In this document: one piece after another, positions 1-7,917 of the stretch
Numbering within the stretch: position 1 is the stretch's first letter
Layout: the number at the start of each line of letters is the position of its first letter
Source of the DNA: CAYNTC01 sp964432925
GTDB lineage: Bacteria > Planctomycetota > Phycisphaerae > Sedimentisphaerales > Anaerobacaceae
DNA length: 17,758 nt
Assembly (NCBI GenBank): GCA_964432925.1
Contig: CAYSPM010000043.1
Span: forward strand, 1-17,758
Direction of reading: 5' to 3'
Notes under the pieces: generated by a model
The model's database searches: none
The model's input: the letters and a program-made list of their open reading frames with translations, nothing else
What the model was told of the DNA's origin: nothing
Made by a program: the position numbers and the translations under genes

Positions 1-305
1 CGAGGCGCAGGATATCGAGAATCCACTGCGTAGTCTGTTAACACGCTGCCCTTCTCAATAAACCGTTCCATCTCCGGCAGGAATCTCTTGCAAAGCCCAA
101 GAAGAAACTCGACGTCGTGAGTTTTTTCAACGTGAAATTCGTGGTAAGCCAAAAACGCTTTGAGTGTTTTCTCTGCTGCCTGTTGAGAATGGAAAGCCGC
201 TGCCCAGCACACCGGCTCAGCTTCCTTCATAGCAAGCTCAGCCATACGTAGGTCATCGTCAGCCAGCGTGAGCTATTCTCTCACCAGTTCGACCTTGGGA
301 CTCAT
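1..305 (-). pseudogene. HEPN-domain protein, interrupted by an in-frame UAG; runs off the window edge
   Basis: Reading the minus strand from the ATG at 305 gives MSPKVELVRE, then a stop codon (TAG, forward positions 273-275), then about 90 open codons to the window edge. The continuation contains AMKEAEPVCWAAAFHSQQA, AAEKTLKAFL and EKTHDVEFLL, the hallmarks of the COG2250-type HEPN fold (four-helix bundle). Relatives usually have a tryptophan after the VRE segment, so one G-to-A change (TGG to TAG) explains the interruption. Translation could restart at the in-frame ATG at 245 (MAELAMKEAE), but I see no good ribosome-binding site there. The canonical R-x4-6-H RNase motif of HepT toxins is not visible in this part; a THD motif is. 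The gene overlaps the 3' end of the upstream MNT gene, the usual MNT-HEPN arrangement. UAG is the normal terminal stop of two other genes here, so recoding is unlikely. It may be a true pseudogene, a shortened protein or a sequencing error. Confidence 0.75.
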
Positions 306-618
306 ATATCAGCCTTCCTTTGCGAATTACCGTATAGATGAGCGTGCATTTCACGTCTGACCATTTTTGTATTTGAGACTGGGTGCAAACTATGAGATCC
401 ACCGGGAACATAAGACCTCGGAGGCTGGCTCTGCCTTGTCGAGCAATTTCGCGAGTTGATTTGTCCGTATCGGGAACCACTATCAGCAGGTCAATATCGC
501 TGTCTTGGTCAGTATCGCCATAAGCATGTGAGCCGAATAGGTATATTTTTGATGGATGCAAAGCATCTTTCAAACGAGTTGTTACCTCATTTATCAACTC
601 TGTGGATAGTTTTTCCAT
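259..618 (-). CDS. Minimal nucleotidyltransferase (MNT), antitoxin-like partner of the HEPN gene
   Basis: The 119-residue protein has the polymerase-beta-type nucleotidyltransferase signature: GS at residues 29-30, exactly ten residues, then D41-I-D43, with a third acidic residue at D74 in a PVDLIV strand. This is the GSX10DXD motif of MntA-type antitoxins, which add AMP to a HEPN partner; that activity is known for the MntA/HepT family and only inferred here. All three metal-binding carboxylates are present, so the enzyme should be active. The start lies 5 nt after the trkA stop, with a GCAGGA-like ribosome-binding site inside the end of trkA, suggesting co-transcription with the potassium-transport genes. 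The C-terminus overlaps the start of the HEPN frame by about 47 nt. Because the HEPN frame carries an early UAG, the MNT gene may be an orphan. Family is confident; toxin-antitoxin function is less so. Confidence 0.85.
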   Translation of the reverse strand: MEKLSTELINEVTTRLKDALHPSKIYLFGSHAYGDTDQDSDIDLLIVVPDTDKSTREIARQGRASLRGLMFPVDLIVCTQSQIQKWSDVKCTLIYTVIRKGRLIYESQGRTGERIAHAG

Positions 619-623
619 CTGTT

Positions 624-1304
624 TTATTCCTGCGGTAGTTTTGCGAGATCTGCGTCGGAGCCCGCGACCATCAGGATGTCATCCTGATAAATAATCGTGT
701 TGGGCAAAGGAACGTTGATGATCGCACCTTTTTCACTCTTTTTGGCTTTGCTGTGCTCGCCTCGCTTAATCAGAACAAGGTTCACGTTGTACTTCTGGCG
801 AAGCTGCAAGTCCATAACCGTCTTTTCATCGAAACTGGCTGGCGCTTTTATCCGAGCCAGGCTATAGCCCGGCGCAAAATCAATTTTTTCCCCTATCTGC
901 GGTGCAATGAGCTTGTATGCCCACCTCTGTGCAGACTCGATTTCCGGATAAATCACCTCGGTAGCCCCCACTTTGGAGAAGACCTCGCCCGCAATTAGAT
1001 TCTCCGCTCTCGCGTAGATCTGCTTTATTCCCATTTGTCGAAGGTTCACTACTGTCAGTATAGCCGCCTCGAAGTTGTTTTGTCCCATGCCAATTATGGC
1101 GACATCGGCCTTATCAACACCCTGAGCCTTTAGCGCCTCTTCATCTGTGCCGTCGAGCCGGACCGCGTGACTTACCTGGTCTCGAATCATCTCTATCTCG
1201 TTTCTGTCCTTATCGATAGCTATGACTTCTGCACCGCTCATTGCCAAAGCGATCGCCAATTTCTGCCCAAACCGGCCCAACCCTATCACCGCGAACCGCC
1301 TCAT
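624..1304 (-). CDS. trkA: Trk/Ktr potassium uptake regulatory subunit (RCK protein)
   Basis: A 226-residue cytoplasmic protein with an N-terminal Rossmann nucleotide-binding domain (RCK_N, about residues 1-120) and a C-terminal RCK_C domain (about 140-224). The dinucleotide-binding glycine motif VIGLGRFG is at residues 6-13, and the acidic residue expected at the end of the second strand is D31. Such subunits form a ring under the membrane channel and gate potassium entry in response to bound ATP, ADP or NAD(H). One RCK unit of this length matches KtrA better than the double-length TrkA of E. coli, so ktrA would be an equally good symbol. The start is supported by an AGGAG ribosome-binding site about 8 nt upstream. 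It lies 15 nt downstream of the membrane-subunit gene, so the two are almost certainly one transcript. Confidence 0.93.
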   Translation of the reverse strand: MRRFAVIGLGRFGQKLAIALAMSGAEVIAIDKDRNEIEMIRDQVSHAVRLDGTDEEALKAQGVDKADVAIIGMGQNNFEAAILTVVNLRQMGIKQIYARAENLIAGEVFSKVGATEVIYPEIESAQRWAYKLIAPQIGEKIDFAPGYSLARIKAPASFDEKTVMDLQLRQKYNVNLVLIKRGEHSKAKKSEKGAIINVPLPNTIIYQDDILMVAGSDADLAKLPQE

Positions 1305-1319
1305 AATACCAGCTCCTAA

Positions 1320-3110
1320 TTAACCGACGATTACAGCCTCTTCCGGATAGTTATATCTAACAGGCTTCAGATTGAAAGTCACAGCCGCCAGCAACGTCAA
1401 CGGACCCAATCGGCCGATCAGCATCACCGCAATGATAATCAATTTGCTCGCGTCTGTCAAAGACGGCGTTATACCTGTTGTTAGCCCCACAGTGCCCAAC
1501 GCCGAGGCAGACTCGAACATAATATCCAGCATTGTGAAGTTCTTCGGATTGCTGTTTTCAGTAACACTCAACGCTAATGTACTTGCAAACAGAACCGCAA
1601 TAAAAAGCAGTGTAACTGTAATTGCCCGACCTACGACAACGACCCTAATTGAGCGCCTAAACATTTCTACTTCCGACCGCTTTCGCAGGGCAGCAAAGAC
1701 TGTCATTATTACCACCGCTAGTGTCACCGTCTTTATTCCACCAGCAGTCGAGCCGGGAGAGCCTCCGATGAACATGAGCAAAATCAATATGAACTTGCTC
1801 GAAGCCGAAAGCTCCTTAATATGCACTGTATTAAAGCCGGCGGTCCTGGCTGTAATCGATTGAAACAGCGCACCCAAAATATCAGGATTTTTAGACGTAT
1901 CGTCACCGCTTGCATAATGCTCAAACAACAGTATTGCACCCGCACCAATAATGATGAGCAACGCACTTATGCTACATACGATTTTTGTCTGCAGCCGCAA
2001 TCGCTTCGGCGTTTCCATCGATATCCTGTACTGTTTATTGAACAACTTTTTGAAAAAGCGCTTCACTCTGTCGGCGATGATGCCGGCAACGTTATAAAGA
2101 ACTCCAAAGCCAAGTCCGCCCAGAACTATCAGCGGACAAACAACTAAGTACACGCCCCAGCTCCTGTTGTATCCGGCAAAGCTGTTACCGAAAAGGCTGA
2201 ATCCAGCATTACAGAACGCACTTATCGAGTGAAAAATACTGCAGAACCACTGTTGCCGCACATCGCCACTCCAGCCGGACGCGTCATCCCACATCCCAAA
2301 AAGGCTGATAGCACCTATAGTCTCGAACATTATTGTCCCGACGAAAATAAATAATATCATGTTCCCTATTCGACTTAAGGTTTGCGCGCTTAGCAAATCC
2401 TGCATCGCCACTGATTGGCGCAGTGAAAATGCCTGACCCAGCAGCAATGCAAACACTGCACCAAAGACCACAATTCCAAGTCCGCCAAGCTGAATCAACG
2501 CCAGAATGATTATTTGACCCATAGTGCTGAAGTCTTGGCCCGTGTCCCTGACGATAAGCCCAGTAACGCAGGTTGCGCTGGTTGCTGTGAACAGCGCATC
2601 GACAAAACGGGTCCTTTCCTTTGCCGACGCACGTGGCAGCATCAGCAGGCCCGCGCCGGCAATTATCAAAATCAGGAAACTGGCGATCAGAGTACGTGTC
2701 GGGTTCTTCCCGGACGCAGCCAGACCTACTGAAGTGATACAAATCTTGGTTACCACTTCGATAATAAGGTAAACGCCAACGCCCAGGTGTCTGACCTTGC
2801 CCGGCTCAATCTCGCCAAACCACCGCCCCGCGCCAAAAATAATTACAGTTAGAGTTACAAGAAGTGGTATCTCAAACCAGTTAGCAACCACATACTCTCT
2901 CATCGACTGAGCATTGAACAGCCGGATTACCTTTCCAGTTAGAAAAACAAATAGCATGCCAAGCTGGACCTTGAACAACACGTTTACCGGCAGTAACGGC
3001 TTGTCAAAGCCGAATAAAATGATAAAAGACGCCACCACCATCGCGGAAGCGATAGCTTTGACGACTTTCAGACTTTTCTCCAGCGTCTTGTTCTTGTATG
3101 CTATTTGCAT
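1320..3110 (-). CDS. trkH: TrkH/KtrB-family potassium transporter membrane subunit
   Basis: A 596-residue polytopic membrane protein of the superfamily of potassium transporters. The four pore loops with filter glycines are visible: SATCVTGL (about 178-185), SAFCNAGFS (297-305), ITARTAGFNT (419-428) and SALGTVGLTTG (536-546). The family motif GGSPGSTAGGIK lies at 449-460, and the conserved arginine of the last helix is in IGRLGPLTL (565-573). The first ~140 residues are an extension with about four extra hydrophobic segments before the canonical pore unit, making the protein longer than classical KtrB (about 450). This extended form is known in TrkH-family proteins of some phyla. It pairs with the RCK subunit gene 15 nt downstream. 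No strong ribosome-binding site precedes the ATG at 3110, and no convincing promoter is visible in the 149 nt between recG and this gene. Confidence 0.93.
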   Translation of the reverse strand: MQIAYKNKTLEKSLKVVKAIASAMVVASFIILFGFDKPLLPVNVLFKVQLGMLFVFLTGKVIRLFNAQSMREYVVANWFEIPLLVTLTVIIFGAGRWFGEIEPGKVRHLGVGVYLIIEVVTKICITSVGLAASGKNPTRTLIASFLILIIAGAGLLMLPRASAKERTRFVDALFTATSATCVTGLIVRDTGQDFSTMGQIIILALIQLGGLGIVVFGAVFALLLGQAFSLRQSVAMQDLLSAQTLSRIGNMILFIFVGTIMFETIGAISLFGMWDDASGWSGDVRQQWFCSIFHSISAFCNAGFSLFGNSFAGYNRSWGVYLVVCPLIVLGGLGFGVLYNVAGIIADRVKRFFKKLFNKQYRISMETPKRLRLQTKIVCSISALLIIIGAGAILLFEHYASGDDTSKNPDILGALFQSITARTAGFNTVHIKELSASSKFILILLMFIGGSPGSTAGGIKTVTLAVVIMTVFAALRKRSEVEMFRRSIRVVVVGRAITVTLLFIAVLFASTLALSVTENSNPKNFTMLDIMFESASALGTVGLTTGITPSLTDASKLIIIAVMLIGRLGPLTLLAAVTFNLKPVRYNYPEEAVIVG

Positions 3111-3259
3111 AAGCAGAATTCAGACTGTCTTACTTCCAATTTCGTGCAACAACACGCGCCTTTTACACTTTTTCGTACCAAAGTTCCAGCAAATTTACAG
3201 GTTACCGCCGAGCCAATAGCGCCGGCCATGTGACGTCCTTGCGTGACACGTCCGGCTTT

Positions 3260-5443
3260 TCACGCCACGTCCACCAGGCCAAGTGAGTCCCCGAATTTCG
3301 CTAAAAGCGACGCCCGAATGTTTCTGTGCTCAGCCTTCGTCAGTGTCGGATCTGCTGAGACCAGCTCGAATGCGTTTTTTCTTGCCATAACCAGCAGGTC
3401 AATATCATCGATAATATTTGCAATCTTCAAATCCGGCAGCCCATGCTGTCGGGTGCTAAACAGCTCTCCCGGACCGCGCAGCCGCAAGTCGTGCTCGGCT
3501 ATCTCAAAACCATCGTTGCTCCTGACCATTATTTCGAGCCTGCTTTTAGCTACCTCGCTGTCGGTTTCAGCAAACAGCAGACAATAGGATTTATCTTCGC
3601 CTCTTCCGATTCGCCCACGTAACTGATGTAGCTGGGCCAGTCCAAATCTGTCGGCTCCTTCGATTACCATTATCGTGGCGTTGGGCACATCAACACCCAC
3701 TTCCACAACCACAGTCGAAACCAGAACGTCGATCTTGCCCCTACGAAATTCCGACATTATATGCCGCTTCTTTACAGACGGCATCTGGCCATGTAACAGC
3801 TCCACTTTGAATTCAGTAAAGACATCTGATGCAAGTTTTTTCCATCCTTCTGTGGCCGCCTTGATGTCAGCTTCTTGCTCGGTGTTCACAATTCGCGGAT
3901 AAACGAAATACACCTGCTTTTTTGCCCGCAGACGCTCACGTATGAACTCGTATGCCTTGCCCCGGTCATGTCTGTCAACCCAGCGCGTGACAACCTTGCC
4001 TCTTCCCGGCGGCGAATGCTTGATAACTGATACGTCCAAGTCCCCAAACGCCGTCATAGCCAGCGTTCGTGGAATGGGTGTGGCTGTCATAACAAGGCAG
4101 TGTGGCGAGCACTCCTTGCGCAATTCAGCCCGCTGGTGAACGCCAAATTTGTGCTGCTCATCAATCACAACCAAGCCAAGCCTGCGAAACTCTATATCCT
4201 TTTGCAATAGTGCCACGGTGCCAACTATGATGTTGATCGCACCCTGCTTTACTTCCCTTAGAAGCCCCATTCTTTCTTTGCCGGTCAAGCCACCCGTTAT
4301 AAGGACTCTCCTCACTTCACTGCTTTTTAAGTATCTCTCAATGCTTATAAGGTGCTGAGAGGCCAGAATCTCGGTTGGTGCCATAATTGCCGCCTGTGTC
4401 TTGTTGGCAACAGCCAGTAACGCCGCGTAAAGCGCAACAACGGTTTTGCCAGAACCAACATCGCCCTGTAGCAATCGATTCATAGGACGATTTTTGCCCA
4501 TGTCGGTGGCAATCTCAGCGATGCATTCGTTCTGGTCTTCGGTCAGCAGAAAGGGAAAACGTTTACGAATCCGCCTGTCAATCTCCTCGCTACAAGCACA
4601 CGGTGGTGCTGAGGAAAAATACTGCTTGCGATAGCGCCGAAGAGCCAAGCCAAGCTGCATTAGAAGTAACTCATCGTATTTCAGTCTGTGCTTTGCCTTA
4701 GCTAATTTCTGCTCATCGGGCGGAAGATGTATCCAGGCAAACGCATCTTTTCTACCGATTAGATTAGCCTGTTTAAGGAAGGCTTTGTCGTAAAATTCAG
4801 GCACAAGCTGATCCAGATTGTCAAGCAGCGGCCTGATTATCCGTTTGATTTGTCTGCTGCCCAGCCCAGTGGTCGCGTGATAGATTCCTCCGCTAAAGTA
4901 CTCATCTGGCTTGATATACGGTTTATCAAGCAATAGGAATTTAGGATTAGTCATCTGAAGCTGATGCTTGTAAACACTAACCTTGCCCGTGGCTACCATT
5001 ACCTGACCAGGCCTTAATTTGTTTTGTAAGAATCCACCATGAAACCAGATAATTCGGCACACTGCCGTCTCATCGCTAAGCATCACTTCGAAAATCGGTA
5101 GGTGCCGGTAACTTTGATAATCGGTTGACTCGATCAGGCCAGCGATTGTCGCGTCCTTGCCTGGTCGTAATTGGCTTATCTTTATAACACCTGGCGCAAA
5201 TACCCAATCACGCGGATAATACTCCAGTAAATCCCCGACAGTATGAACGCCCAATTTCGCAAAGCTCTTCGCCCTTGCGGGACCAACACCCTTGATAAAT
5301 TGAACCGACGTGGAAATAGAAACTTGATTCTTTGACTCTATTTTTTCAAAGCGTGGCTCACCCGTGCGTTTCGTTCCCTGCTCACCTTTAGTCGTCGTTG
5401 ATGAGCCAGAGTAATATAGTGACTCCGTATTTTGTTTGACCAT
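3260..5443 (-). CDS. recG: ATP-dependent DNA helicase RecG
   Basis: RecG is a monomeric superfamily 2 helicase that regresses stalled replication forks and processes Holliday junctions and R-loops. Counting from the TTG codon at 5449 (729 codons), an N-terminal wedge/OB-fold region covers about 50-280. It begins with FIKGVGPARAKSFAKLG and includes the OB strand IAGLIES. Helicase motifs follow: Walker A GDVGSGKT (329-336), the DEQH box (430-433), TATPIPRT (455-462) and motif VI QLRGRIGRG (609-617). The C-terminal RecG-specific TRG region includes RLRGPGELFSTRQHG (656-670). The DEQH box continues KFG rather than the commoner RFG, a conservative change. About 45 Ser/Thr/Lys-rich residues precede the recognisable fold. 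I place the start at the ATG at 5443; an in-frame TTG lies two codons upstream, and neither has a clear ribosome-binding site. The gene starts about 90 nt after pcm. Confidence 0.95.
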   Translation of the reverse strand: MVKQNTESLYYSGSSTTTKGEQGTKRTGEPRFEKIESKNQVSISTSVQFIKGVGPARAKSFAKLGVHTVGDLLEYYPRDWVFAPGVIKISQLRPGKDATIAGLIESTDYQSYRHLPIFEVMLSDETAVCRIIWFHGGFLQNKLRPGQVMVATGKVSVYKHQLQMTNPKFLLLDKPYIKPDEYFSGGIYHATTGLGSRQIKRIIRPLLDNLDQLVPEFYDKAFLKQANLIGRKDAFAWIHLPPDEQKLAKAKHRLKYDELLLMQLGLALRRYRKQYFSSAPPCACSEEIDRRIRKRFPFLLTEDQNECIAEIATDMGKNRPMNRLLQGDVGSGKTVVALYAALLAVANKTQAAIMAPTEILASQHLISIERYLKSSEVRRVLITGGLTGKERMGLLREVKQGAINIIVGTVALLQKDIEFRRLGLVVIDEQHKFGVHQRAELRKECSPHCLVMTATPIPRTLAMTAFGDLDVSVIKHSPPGRGKVVTRWVDRHDRGKAYEFIRERLRAKKQVYFVYPRIVNTEQEADIKAATEGWKKLASDVFTEFKVELLHGQMPSVKKRHIMSEFRRGKIDVLVSTVVVEVGVDVPNATIMVIEGADRFGLAQLHQLRGRIGRGEDKSYCLLFAETDSEVAKSRLEIMVRSNDGFEIAEHDLRLRGPGELFSTRQHGLPDLKIANIIDDIDLLVMARKNAFELVSADPTLTKAEHRNIRASLLAKFGDSLGLVDVA

Positions 5444-5535
5444 CCTCAATACCAGATATTGTTATTTCCGTGTAAGCAGGATTCCACACCAATATCACGT
5501 TTACGGATTTCTGCCATTACCAGAAGAAACAACCC

Positions 5536-6249
5536 TCACTGCTCAAAGCCATATTCGCCGATGAGTTTCACAAACCGGCAGCCGCAAATCGAAGTCTCTA
5601 CGAGTTTACCTGCTCTTTTTTTACCTACAACCAGTTCCTGCATTCCCGGCCCACCAACCGGCCCAATTATCAGACCATCTTTGGAGAGCTGTTTAATCAA
5701 AGGCTCCGGAAAAGACGGTACCGCCGCCGTTATGATAATCCTATCAAAACAGCCGGCCTCCGGCAATTGCGACTCCGGCCAGCCACAACTGCCGTCACCG
5801 ACATGGAATTCCACATTGGCTATACCCAGTCTGCTCAAAATGCGCTGAGCCGACTTTGAGAGTTCACGGAATTTCTCTACTGTACAGACCTTCTTAGCCA
5901 GCTTGCTCAATACCACAGTTTGATACCCGCTGCCTGTGCCAACCTCAAGAACCTCGCAATTACGATTTACTCGCAGCTCCTGGGTCATAAGCGCGACAAT
6001 GTAAGGCTGAGAGATAGTCTGGCCCATCCCAATAGGCAGTGGACTATCCGAATAAGCCTGTGAAAGATATTCCTGTGGAATGAATTCCTCCCGTGACACC
6101 TCGGCCATGACTTGCAAAACATCGGCGTTCGTGATATCACGGCCCCGCAGATCGTACTCGAGCATCCGTTGGCGAGCAGCGGCATATCTATCATTATTCT
6201 GACCGGCACCCATATCGTTAATAATCGCCTCTTGCTCGTGGTTTTTCAA
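5536..6249 (-). CDS. pcm: Protein-L-isoaspartate O-methyltransferase
   Basis: This enzyme transfers a methyl group from S-adenosylmethionine to isoaspartyl residues in aged proteins, starting their repair. The 237-residue sequence shows the family signatures in order: RGRDITNADVLQVMAEVSRE (35-54), the GMGQTISQPYIVALM substrate loop (74-88), the SAM-binding motif EVGTGSGYQT (102-111), VEKFREL (124-130), and GPVGGPGMQELVVGKK (196-211). Length is slightly above the usual ~210 residues, with additional N-terminal sequence. The longest reading starts at a TTG at 6249; an ATG at 6213 is the main alternative and would remove 12 residues without touching the conserved core. It lies 28 nt after the permease gene, so probably co-transcribed. 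An RlmA-type or other Rossmann methyltransferase is unlikely given the specific substrate-loop motif. Confidence 0.93.
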   Translation of the reverse strand: MKNHEQEAIINDMGAGQNNDRYAAARQRMLEYDLRGRDITNADVLQVMAEVSREEFIPQEYLSQAYSDSPLPIGMGQTISQPYIVALMTQELRVNRNCEVLEVGTGSGYQTVVLSKLAKKVCTVEKFRELSKSAQRILSRLGIANVEFHVGDGSCGWPESQLPEAGCFDRIIITAAVPSFPEPLIKQLSKDGLIIGPVGGPGMQELVVGKKRAGKLVETSICGCRFVKLIGEYGFEQ

Positions 6250-6277
6250 AGTAATTTTACCTGACCAGTTACTACCC

Positions 6278-7018
6278 TTAAAACAAAAGCTTTACTGCCG
6301 CGGCCGCCGCCAAAATCTGCACAACTACAGAGAATGCCTTCTGCGGAATTTTCTTTAGAAAAAACACACCCAATAGCGCCCCAAGAGCAATAAATGGCAG
6401 CATTATTAAGTCAAGCTTTGCAGACTCTGTCGTCATTAATTGCAAATTCGCACTAAATGGTACTTTCAGCCAGTTGACAATAAAAAAAAACCACGCTCTG
6501 GTACCCACGAATTCAATCTTTGGAAGTTGCATTGCCAGAAGGTAGATTATCATTATCGGCCCGGCAGCATTGGCCATCATCGTCGTAATCCCTGCAAGCA
6601 AGCCAAGGCCTACTGCAAACCACCACTGCGTCGGCACTGGAGCATCTTTGCCTTTAGTATTTGTTCGCCAATAATTAAGGGCTAACATCACCAGAACTAT
6701 CGCTCCGATGATGGGCTTGAGCTGTTCATTGGTAACTACTTTTAGCCCGAAATATCCAGTTATGATCCCTGCAAATGTGGCTGGCAACAACCGTGCCACA
6801 TGAGACCACTTCGCGTTATGCCGATGGTAACCAGCCGCAAATAAGTCAGCCAGTATGAGAATCCCAAGCAGTACTCCTACTGAGCTACGGGCTGGCAGGA
6901 CGCTGGCCATCAAAGGAACGACCAGAATCCCAAGTCCTGGTATGCCGACCTTTGTAATCCCAACCATCATCGCGCACAAACAAACTACAAACCAACCGAA
7001 TTCGTCCAGTTCGAACAT
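6278..7018 (-). CDS. TauE/SafE (TSUP) family membrane permease
   Basis: The 246-residue protein is almost entirely hydrophobic, with about seven or eight predicted membrane helices. It carries the family-typical glycine-rich segment VGITKVGIPGLG (19-30) in the first half and a related GLLAGITTMMANAAGPI (139-155) in the second, reflecting the internal two-fold repeat of the TSUP family. Members export or import sulfur-containing or other organic anions such as sulfite, sulfoacetate or taurine-derived compounds. The substrate here cannot be assigned, because no sulfur-metabolism gene is adjacent. It begins the minus-strand run ending in pcm and recG and diverges from the lipoprotein gene. The ATG at 7018 has a weak AAAGGT ribosome-binding sequence upstream. 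Confidence 0.88.
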   Translation of the reverse strand: MFELDEFGWFVVCLCAMMVGITKVGIPGLGILVVPLMASVLPARSSVGVLLGILILADLFAAGYHRHNAKWSHVARLLPATFAGIITGYFGLKVVTNEQLKPIIGAIVLVMLALNYWRTNTKGKDAPVPTQWWFAVGLGLLAGITTMMANAAGPIMIIYLLAMQLPKIEFVGTRAWFFFIVNWLKVPFSANLQLMTTESAKLDLIMLPFIALGALLGVFFLKKIPQKAFSVVVQILAAAAAVKLLF

Positions 7019-7173
7019 ATTTTACCTTTGCTTCGAGTCACTTCGCTCGCTATCAGCACGCCACATTGGCTTCTGAAATCTACACGTTATGCGCTTGCTC
7101 TGCAAGGATTAGTCCATCCTTAGTCTCGCGATAAGCCACTGCCGAATCCATACAAAATGCCGGAGATGCTTGA

Positions 7174-7201
7174 TTGCCAATTTAATAAGAAGTGGTACAA
7201 T
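7174..7201 (+). promoter_or_regulatory. Sigma-70-type promoter for the lipoprotein gene
   Basis: TTGCCA (7174-7179) and TACAAT (7196-7201) are separated by 16 bp; each matches the bacterial housekeeping consensus at five of six positions. Transcription would begin near 7208, giving a leader of about 45 nt before the ATG at 7254. The placement, in the divergent gap directly upstream of the only plus-strand gene, supports the call. No start-site data exist. Confidence 0.6.
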
Positions 7202-7240
7202 GCCTTATCAGCAAAGCTAAAATTTGATTGCCTTAAATAT

Positions 7241-7247
7241 GAGAGGA
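7241..7247 (+). promoter_or_regulatory. Shine-Dalgarno site that fixes the lipoprotein start
   Basis: GAGAGGA ends 6 nt before the ATG at 7254. The longer reading from 7224 has no such site and would put ten unlikely residues ahead of the signal peptide, so 7254 is preferred. Confidence 0.75.
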
Positions 7248-7253
7248 CAGAAA

Positions 7254-7895
7254 ATGAATGCTAAAAAGCTTGGTTTCTATCTGTTGACTATTCTTATGGG
7301 TGGTTGTCTGCCTGTCTTATCGTTGCACCCGCTTTTTACCAGAGAAAACGTTGTCTTTGAGCCAAAGCTGCTCGGCAGGTGGATTGATGACCCCAACGAT
7401 CCCGAGATCGTCTGGCTGTTTCAGCGCTCTGAGAAGTCCGAAGAGGAGTATGAAAAAGCATATCAACTCACATTTAGCGATAAGGACGGTAAAAAAGGCA
7501 TATTTACAGCATTTCTGGTAAAGCTGGACAGCAAACTCTTTCTCGATATTTTCCCAACGCAATTTCCTTCCGGCAAAGACGATGTTGAAGATATGAACCT
7601 GTCGTTCAACGCATTCCTCTTCATGCCCGCCCATACGTTCGTCATTGTAGACTCTGTAGAGCCGAAGTTTAAGATGCGGCTGACTGACGATGAGGATATG
7701 AAGGAACTGCTCAAAGAAAATCCCGATGCAATCGCACATACCTTCGTCGATGAGAGGCTCATCTTGACAGCTTCAACGAAGCAGCTCCAGTCCTTCGTCC
7801 TAAAGTATGCTGACGATCAGAGGGCATTTGCCAACGAGGTCGTCCTGCTCCGTCAAGAGCCACATGAGGTAGAAAAAGAAGATAAAGGCAATTGA
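7254..7895 (+). CDS. Small exported lipoprotein of unknown function
   Basis: With the start at 7254 the protein has 213 residues and a classic lipoprotein signal: MNAKK, a hydrophobic stretch FYLLTILMGG, and a lipobox ending at Cys18 (LMGGC). The mature part starts LPVLSLHPLFT and continues with FEPKLLGRWIDDP, a pattern I recognise from uncharacterised planctomycete lipoproteins and reminiscent of the start of lipocalin-like barrels (LLGRW). A repeated YQL/FLDIF-type strand pattern suggests a beta-rich fold. The C-terminus is charged (EVEKEDKG). It is the only plus-strand gene, has its own promoter, diverges from the permease gene and converges on the modular-protein gene at 8074-11022. Function cannot be stated; lipoprotein assignment is confident, fold assignment is not. 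Confidence 0.85.
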   Translation: MNAKKLGFYLLTILMGGCLPVLSLHPLFTRENVVFEPKLLGRWIDDPNDPEIVWLFQRSEKSEEEYEKAYQLTFSDKDGKKGIFTAFLVKLDSKLFLDIFPTQFPSGKDDVEDMNLSFNAFLFMPAHTFVIVDSVEPKFKMRLTDDEDMKELLKENPDAIAHTFVDERLILTASTKQLQSFVLKYADDQRAFANEVVLLRQEPHEVEKEDKGN

Positions 7896-7917
7896 GCAAG
7901 AACACAAACAAGCCAGC

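Noticed and set aside
1372..1863. Open reading frame of 163 codons on the plus strand.
   Set aside because: It lies entirely antisense to the potassium-transporter gene, whose motifs are unambiguous; a shadow frame.
2284..2742. Minus-strand frame of 152 codons inside the potassium-transporter gene.
   Set aside because: Alternate frame of a well-supported gene, with composition typical of a shadow and no domain.
5432..5848. Open reading frame of 138 codons on the plus strand.
   Set aside because: Antisense to pcm and the start of recG, with no recognisable domain.
7077..7105. TTGCAG-17-TAGATT as a promoter for the permease gene on the minus strand.
   Set aside because: Only three and four consensus matches; too weak to call.
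7104..7121. Inverted repeat AAGGAT/ATCCTT with 6-bp spacer upstream of the permease gene.
   Set aside because: A 6-bp dyad with no further symmetry and no supporting promoter element; likely chance.
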